Shown: piece by piece, positions 32,501-37,112 of the stretch | Layout of the letters: each line of letters starts with the position of its first letter | Numbering within the stretch: position 1 is the stretch's first letter | Origin: Apostichopus leukothele | Taxonomy: Eukaryota; Echinodermata; Holothuroidea; Aspidochirotida; Stichopodidae | NCBI GenBank assembly: GCA_010014835.2 | Contig: JAAAKB020000002.1 | Location: 239,423-276,534, forward strand | Direction of reading: 5' to 3' | DNA length: 37,112 nucleotides | Translations under genes and position numbers: made by a program | The notes under the pieces: generated by a model | The model's input: only the letters and a program-made list of their open reading frames with translations | What the model was told of the DNA's origin: nothing | Databases searched by the model: none

Positions 32501-34949
32501 TTTAAATTCTTGTGTTTATGAAACATGAAGATCTGGCTGTCAAATTATGCGGTAATCAAGTGAATGATTTACTCTTAAAGAAATACATCATCGAAGTCTC
32601 AAAGTTGTCGAGAAGAATTTACGAAATGACATACGAATAAGCAGGTGGCGTGTGTACGGAATTGATTAATAATGATCTTCCGTCACTTTAGGGGTAACAA
32701 CCATTAACTATTTACTCAAATGTGGGACATGGGTATCTTTTGAAACATTGAACTCTTAATAATAAATATGTCACTGAACTAGATTAAATTTCAGAGACTT
32801 GAGCCGGGTGAATATGAGGAAAACTATCATATCATATCTTCACATGACATTATGTTGGAGTAATTTGCAGTGGCTTTGTTAAACTCGTTGTGGTTATTTC
32901 ATGCTGTTACACAAATCAGAAATTTCCAAACTTTTTCCAAAACTTTTTTATTTGTCTCCATTGGAATTGAACGAGGTCATGGATGTAATAATGACACACA
33001 TCGTTGCGGTATTTTAGTTTCAAATAATAACATTTCAAAGCATTTTACTAAATTTGCTACAAAAGACTGCTTTCAGTTTTGGCTTAAAAGCTGATGTATT
33101 GCTTTGAAAGGAGTTGATTAATATTTAATTTTGCCAGTTTTATATTAGGTCATTTCTCAACATTAAATATGTCATAACAGGATTTACAACTCACAAAATG
33201 TACTGTTTGTCAAAAGCATGATGGAAATTGTTGTCCTGCAATGTACATCATTCGTATTGTTTTTCCTTCACCAAAACCCAGTGGATTCTGACAATAAACT
33301 ACTCTTTTTGAAAATCCATCTAATTTTATGTAATAAATTAAAAAGCTGTGTCCCTTTGCTTTGTGTTTTTTCACACTCTCTCTCTTTTTATCGTTTCATA
33401 TTTGAGACATATTTGTATTTGTAAAGGAGTGTTCACATTTATAAGCTACACTAAGCTTCTTATGGGCACTCCTCAGTCTCTTGCTCTTTAAAAGGATCAG
33501 GTTCTGTTATTATTATGTTGTTTACGTCACGAGTGATTGAAATAAAAGTTCTATGAATCTAAAAACAATCTTTACAACTTTTTCCCCTTCCCCCATCCAA
33601 ACTGCCTTGCAAAATGATACCTCTTTTATTTTTATTACATAAATTATATAACTATATATGTTTGTTTGACAGGAACTTCCTGATTATATATATCAATATT
33701 GATCTATTTCTAATTATATATCAAGTTATTTTTTGATATCTTTGGTATCATTTCTTTTTGTTTAACAGCACAAACTTTGTATTTGACGAACCGACCGATC
33801 AGGAAGACGAACTAGACAGCAGAGACGGGACGACCTCGGAGGAGGACCTGGAGGACATGGACAAAGCGTACCTCATCAGAAAGATAATAGACTTGAAAGA
33901 AGATCTCAGGTAAACATAGCAACTTCTATCTCCATAGATACCTCTCCCCATCCGCATCCTCCTCGTAACGATCGTTTGCGGGGGTGTAGGAGAGTCTTGA
34001 ATCGGCTGAACGCGTCTCTCTCCTCGCAAGTTAATTTTCAAAGCAAAGAAGGTACCTTACCAACAACCTTAAAGGCATTGAGACTCGCCCCAAACCACGT
34101 GCTGCGCTCTGAAAAAATTAACTTTTCGTTGCTTGCAAATGATGTTTTCTTCTTGTCGCTACAAAATGCAGACAGTAATGAAACTAGATACCTTGTTATC
34201 TTTTATCTAGACCTGAGATGTCCACGCTGCTATGTACACTGTGTTGTGGGTATTGACTGTAGCTGTATGTATTGACTATACCCTAGTGTCTAATTACAGA
34301 CGGTAGCAAGCTGTGTGTGTATTTTCTGGGATCGATGGTGGTTTCTAACACTTCTGCTACACCTCATTCGAAACTAGGTCAGATTATCGGCATGAGACGT
34401 TTCTTTGTGCGCGAGTCTTCACACCCATTAAAATGTAGATATTTTTTTATAATTGAAGTTTGAAAGTAACATGTTTCTTTTTAATTTCATCTCAGGTCGG
34501 GTCAAGAGGTCAGCTGATGTTGGAGTCAGTGTTTTCACAGCCATAACTTTGTTTTCATTGTAAGTCTTATGAATTTTCTCTGCATTTAATAGTGAAATTG
34601 TGCATTGGAAATGTATGCATTTCTAAGCTGCAAAGAATTACATTAAATTTTAAGAAAGAATTACTTACCTGGGAATCTCTAGCTTCAAAAGTTTGTCATT
34701 TTGTAGGTGTACTGTAAGTGAACTTTGCTGTTATCATGTCAGGGATATTTTAGGAGTCTCCTAGAAAGAGTGACTTTGTTAATCATGACCATGGTAATTA
34801 TTACTTCTGTTTTTCAGATAATATATATATTTGTTTTAACATTCTCTTCTTGAATTTTCAGTGTTAAATGTCGATATGACAGATCCAAGATGAAGCAGAA
34901 ACAGAAGAGATACCTAGAACTTCAGGGCATTGAAACCAAAGATGTGTAA
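23467..34949 (+). CDS. Unidentified protein, C-terminal part, five joined exons
   Basis: I do not recognise this gene. Exons 23467-23544, 25213-25402, 30844-30982, 33769-33909 and 34862-34949 join in phase (0, 0/1, 1/2, 2/2, 2/stop) with GT-AG borders. They give 211 residues ending in TAA at 34947-34949. Residues 1-26 are basic (FRRKSGKSRLSIKP). Residues 27-135 are Ser/Thr-rich and probably disordered, with RRHTSD at 47-52 (a basophilic-kinase or 14-3-3-like site). Residues 142-167 are strongly acidic (DEPTDQEDELDS, TSEEDLEDMD). Residues 168-182 (KAYLIRKIIDLKEDL) look like an amphipathic helix. The tail (185-205) is Lys/Arg/Gln-rich and probably helical. The pattern suits a cytoplasmic scaffold or regulator tail, but function is unknown. 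The N-terminal part is missing. Its exons should lie upstream of 23467 or outside the window. Exon GC content is clearly higher than in the flanking introns. Confidence 0.85.
25213..25402 (+). CDS. Unidentified gene, exon B (Ser/Thr-rich, kinase-site motif)
   Basis: 190 bp. The acceptor is CTCGCGGCAG|ACCGCC and the donor GGGAG|GTATGT, ending one base into a codon. It encodes TATPREGLASNGF to VPMNLSASAG, including MRRHTSDVALDKSD. The exon is GC- and CpG-rich relative to its AT-rich flanks. Confidence 0.85.
27427..27589 (-). CDS. Exon-like minus-strand island inside the intron
   Basis: CGGTTTTCAG|(163 bp)|GTAAGT on the minus strand frames an open reading frame, phase 0 in and 1 out. It contains CIYMIDLKNQVVHLRREMDS and then a Ser/Gly/Arg-rich stretch ending RLECIFSAGTG. 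The helix-like segment and two good splice sites are suggestive, but no partner exon was found on this strand and no family is recognised. Confidence 0.25.
28386..28409 (+). CDS. Candidate 24-bp microexon
   Basis: ATCTTTCAG|(24 bp)|GTATGC has a good pyrimidine tract, a branch-like TGCTGAT and a purine GAG before the donor. It lies in the intron between exons B and C, and its length is a multiple of three. Inserted in phase 1 it would add DFLLFCPG without a stop. The added residues are hydrophobic, unlike the flanks, so it may be fortuitous. Confidence 0.25.
29470..29990 (+). repeat. Polypyrimidine minisatellite, 12-bp unit with 36-bp higher order
   Basis: About 520 bp almost purely C and T on the plus strand. 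Units are CTCTGCCCTCCC-like 12-mers, and a 36-bp higher-order unit beginning TTCTGATCTCCCC repeats near 29837-29910. Frames of up to 243 residues on plus and 150 on minus arise because the sequence lacks A-containing stops. They are not proteins. Confidence 0.93.
30462..30611. mobile_element. Inverted-repeat (MITE-like) element
   Basis: The arms 30462-30491 (GTGAACTTGAAGCAAACAGG then TGTGAT) and 30581-30611 are reverse complements at all but about three positions. They flank an 89-bp A-rich centre. The whole could fold into a long hairpin. No transposase and no clear target-site duplication was seen, so the class is unknown. Confidence 0.65.
30795..30839 (+). repeat. (TTC)15 microsatellite serving as a splice polypyrimidine tract
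   Basis: Fifteen perfect TTC units end four bases before the exon C boundary (CCAG|AACC). Length changes would directly alter the acceptor tract. Confidence 0.95.
30844..30982 (+). CDS. Unidentified gene, exon C (Ser-rich)
   Basis: 139 bp. The acceptor is (TTC)15-CCAG|AACCCC and the donor AAAGA|GTAAGT, phase 1 in and 2 out. It encodes EPPDAMLSPVSMNSLSSRIS and continues to SADSNCK. The acceptor tract is a microsatellite. Confidence 0.85.
31221..31436 (-). pseudogene. Coding-looking minus-strand fragment, unidentified
   Basis: An open frame of about 72 residues after a TGA runs EKLHKSEVSDDGMARRNKPR, HFHMGDLLENCMFHTRPKKF, then MDVVLPEKHLNDCSEVIAEV and ends RLRLKQAIL followed by TAG. Composition is protein-like and GC is higher than in the intron around it. 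No family is recognised. In the adjacent frame the same DNA reads WQEEISLDTSIWETCWKIAC, which vaguely recalls Trp-rich LINE C-termini, so a mobile-element origin is possible. Confidence 0.3.
32157..32471. repeat. Diverged direct repeat spaced 242 bp
   Basis: TTCGTCATTGAAAATAATAC (32157) and TTCGTCAGTGAAAATTATAC (32399) begin two copies. Each continues for about 70 bp through CCACTGTC..TGACCGACA to TCAAGGTTGAC. They may be the conserved ends of two tandem units. Confidence 0.85.
33769..33909 (+). CDS. Unidentified gene, exon D (acidic stretch and amphipathic helix)
   Basis: 141 bp. The acceptor is TTTAACAG|CACAAAC and the donor CTCAG|GTAAAC, phase 2 at both ends. It encodes TNFVFDEPTDQEDELDS, then TSEEDLEDMDKAYLIRKIID and LKEDL. 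Failure to splice would stop immediately (AGG TAA). Confidence 0.87.
34496..34559 (+). CDS. Candidate alternative exon giving a short C-terminus
   Basis: AATTTCATCTCAG|GTCGGG is a good acceptor in the right phase for exon D, and TTCATT|GTAAGT follows as donor after 64 bp. Joined to exon D it reads RSGQEVS and then TGA at 34515-34517. The stop lies about 42 nt from the next junction, so such a transcript might escape nonsense-mediated decay. This is a sequence prediction only. Confidence 0.4.
34862..34949 (+). CDS. Unidentified gene, last coding exon
   Basis: 88 coding bp. The acceptor is TTGAATTTTCAG|TGTTAAATG. Joined to exon D it encodes SVKCRYDRSKMKQKQKRYLE and LQGIETKDV, then TAA. It is strongly basic and probably helical. 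Confidence 0.82.
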
Positions 34950-35236
34950 AACAGCATGCAATTTAATTATGATGGCGATATAAACCATGATGATGTGGAG
35001 ACGTGGCACCGTCTGGTCCCTAAACTGAGCAGCAGTACAAGGATATATTGAGAAGAAATCAATACTGATAAAGGGGAATTTTCCTCTCCAAATAAGATGC
35101 TTTATTTAAATGTGAAAACTGTTTCCACAGCAGCCACATGTTCCATCTTGGATTTTACGCTTGGAACCTTTTCAACCAACTAGTATTACCTTGCAAATGA
35201 ACTGTTAAGTAGAAGGCAACCACCTTTTTGTACTGA

Positions 35237-35260
35237 GGGTGGGTGGGAAGGGGTGGGGGG
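35237..35260 (+). promoter_or_regulatory. G-quadruplex motif in the 3' UTR
   Basis: GGGTGGGTGGGAAGGGGTGG and four further G form more than four G-tracts with one- and two-base loops, on the sense strand of the transcript. A further GGG follows at 35265. Short loops are the pattern of very stable quadruplexes. Confidence 0.7.
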
Positions 35261-35312
35261 TTTAGGGAGATGAATAAGATGTTAAGTCATTTACTTTTTC
35301 AGTTATCATGTC

Positions 35313-35318
35313 AATAAA
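35313..35318 (+). promoter_or_regulatory. Proximal polyadenylation signal candidate
   Basis: Canonical AATAAA in a TCAATAAATTTT context, about 365 bp after the stop codon and shortly after the G-quadruplex motif. Confidence 0.45.
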
Positions 35319-35767
35319 TTTTTCTTTAAACAAAATGATTGAATGGTATGATATCCTTACTTCAGGCAAAGTGTCCTTCTTTGAAAGTTCTGGTAATGAA
35401 TGAAAGATCTGGTAAAGAATGCCAGGCAATTGTTTGAGTTGTTGATAGTCCAACCAAAACAATAACTTCAGTGCAGGTATTGTTTCTATATTGCAATTTA
35501 CAATTGTTCACATTTAGCACTTATGCTAAAATGTCTGGTAAACTCATTTAAGGTGGTTTTGTAGAGATTTTTCATTCTCGATGCCTCAGAGTAGATGACC
35601 CGATGGTATGTGTGATTAATTAAAAAGTCCTACCACCATGCTTGGTACAGGTACAGAAAGTGCCTCTGCACTATGGAAAGTGGTATGGGAAAAAAGAACT
35701 TGCCTTTGTGGACATTAAATTTAATGTCTCAATATTCTGCAACATATCAAATGAATTTTGTGTCATA

Positions 35768-35786
35768 AATAAATGTCATAAATAAA
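35768..35786 (+). promoter_or_regulatory. Distal polyadenylation signal candidates, tandem
   Basis: Two AATAAA hexamers at 35768-35773 and 35781-35786 lie in a 13-bp duplication of TGTCATAAATAAA. Confidence 0.4.
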
Positions 35787-35790
35787 AGAA

Positions 35791-37014
35791 GAAGACAGCA
35801 CTCAGTTTGATATTTCAACTTTAATTACTTCAAGTCGATCTTTGTATCTTCATTCAATGGGAAAAAGAGATTGAACCTTACAGAAGTCTCATGTGTTTAA
35901 GACAAAGCCCAGAGTTGGCCTTCTTACATGTCAACTTGTTTCTCTTAAAATACATTAAAAGTAGAATTTGTTTTTTTCTTGCAATGTTCATAACTGCTGA
36001 GTGTGACTTCTAGTTCATGAGTAGTAGGATTGTCATTTCTAACACAATGTTTATACTGCAAGTGCATTCAGATCCTCTAACACTATAAATATTCATTTCA
36101 TTTCATTACCATGAAAATTCATTGAGGTATGAATAATGCAATACTCGTCTATATATTATTATATAACTATCAATCTGTTATCTGTAATATAATTTCACAT
36201 TGGTCTTGAGAGAGAACGAATATTTTATGAAAACAATCAGTTCTATTTGGGTCTGTTCTTCTGATTTCTATTGTCCAAAGTAATAGCTCCCAGGAAACTG
36301 CTGCACAACCCCTAGTCAAATGTATCAAGTTACCTGGAAACAAATGCTTCAACATTCTCACATAGTATAAGATGCAGGGAGTTCAAAAATGAATAAAATA
36401 TTGGTTTTGTGTTTAGAAAAACACAAATCAAGTTGTCTTCCCATTTATTTGAAAAGGGATTGTCTAGTCATCCAAGTTGGGTTTTTTTTTGTTAAAAGAT
36501 GTATGTAGAAATACTTTGTCTATCAATTTAAAAATGATATTTCCAAAGGTGACAGAAATGTGCAAACACATTTGTGTACGCTGCAACATTGAATTTTCTA
36601 ATACACTAAAACACTTTGGTATGCACTGGATAGGCTTGTGCACCCTACCAGTCTACCCTGCACATTGGTCAATCTATAAGCAATAAAAATTTGGTTCTGT
36701 CTGGCCCTTTATTCCAACCAATACTTTCTCTGGTGATTAAAAAAGATTAATTGAGAACCCCCAGACCTAAAAACCAATTGTTTCATATCTTGCTACTTTG
36801 AGTCATTGTAAATTAATTTTAGTACTTTCAACTTCTTCTCATAACTGGGTTTTATTTATAACCATGATCTTCAATTCACCAGATTCACTCCGGTTTAAAA
36901 TAGAGCAGTTCTCTTAAATAGTTCCATGATCTCAGGTGGTAACATTTGTAACTTTTACGATTGCACTCCTTGGATGGAAATCAAAGCAACCTACTTTATT
37001 TATCTAGTATATCT
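35791..37014. other. Intergenic, no gene seen
   Basis: AT-rich unique-looking sequence. Further AATAAA hexamers near 36392 and 36681 could terminate longer transcripts. The short open frames have no motif. Confidence 0.5.
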
Positions 37015-37112
37015 AAAAACACTTGGCGAAAAACACTTGGCGAAGAACTGTGGAAGGGGAGATTAAAGACCTGAACCACACATGGGGAACCATCCAAAAA
37101 CTAGCCCAGGAT
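37015..37112 (+). pseudogene. Reverse-transcriptase C-terminal fragment (non-LTR type), cut by the window edge
   Basis: The frame from 37032 reads NTWRRTVEGEIKDLNHTWGT and then IQKLAQD to the window end. It matches the common C-terminal pattern of endonuclease/reverse-transcriptase ORFs (PK-TWRRTVExE, TWGxxQxLAQDRxxW). The sequence before it, KNTWRK, is the same motif again because of a 14-bp tandem duplication (37015-37028 and 37029-37042), which puts the upstream part out of frame. Nothing further 5' resembles the ORF, so the copy is 5'-truncated. The rest should continue beyond the window. It could instead be a part of a longer damaged element. Confidence 0.72.

Larger units (their letters stand above)
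30983..33768 (+). other. Intron (2.8 kb) of the unidentified gene
   Basis: AT-rich. It contains the minus-strand coding-looking island at 31221-31436 and a diverged direct repeat at 32157-32471. No further plus-strand exon was recognised. Confidence 0.6.
34950..35790 (+). other. Probable 3' UTR of the unidentified gene
   Basis: This follows the TAA stop without further coding content. It contains a G-rich quadruplex motif and three AATAAA hexamers. The true cleavage site is unknown. Confidence 0.55.

Noticed and set aside
4974-34949. A bidirectional promoter shared by the two genes
   Set aside because: The first exon of the plus-strand gene was not found and the nearest recognised exon is over 15 kb from the ZIP7 start.

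Overview
The window reads as AT-rich animal nuclear DNA. Genes are split by GT-AG introns, intergenic space is long, tandem repeats and microsatellites are abundant, and there are remnants of non-LTR retrotransposons and a tRNA-derived SINE. There is no operon structure. An invertebrate deuterostome, most plausibly an echinoderm such as a sea cucumber, fits the base composition and repeat style. That placement is an impression, not a demonstrated match.

Region by region: 1-4973 is gene-poor. It holds a decayed reverse-transcriptase tail (about 1241-1396), then three adjacent tandem-repeat arrays with units of 27, 36 and about 110 bp (2030-3260), then the probable 3' UTR of the first gene. 4974-7912 (minus) is a complete four-exon gene for a SLC39A7/ZIP7-type (KE4/Catsup) zinc transporter of 405 residues. 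All exon phases join and both LIV-1 family metal-site motifs are present. 7913-23466 has no gene I can support. It holds a near-perfect hairpin, a (ATC)n tract running into a 100-N assembly gap (10032-10131), a SINE (about 10932-11178), several microsatellites, a degenerate 160-bp triplicate and an 85-bp duplication.

23467-34949 (plus) is the 3' half of a second gene. Five phase-compatible exons encode at least 211 C-terminal residues that are Ser/Thr-rich, then acidic, then helical and basic. I do not recognise the family. Its introns hold a 24-bp microexon candidate, a 500-bp polypyrimidine minisatellite, a hairpin-like inverted-repeat element, two minus-strand coding-looking islands and a (TTC)15 tract that serves as the polypyrimidine tract of a splice acceptor. 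An extra exon-like segment would give an alternative C-terminus. The 3' UTR has a G-quadruplex motif and several AATAAA signals. The window ends inside another retrotransposon reverse-transcriptase tail.

The two genes lie 5'-side to 5'-side (minus then plus), but the start of the second was not found, so a shared promoter cannot be claimed. No CRISPR, rRNA, functional tRNA, prophage or bacterial defence system is visible.
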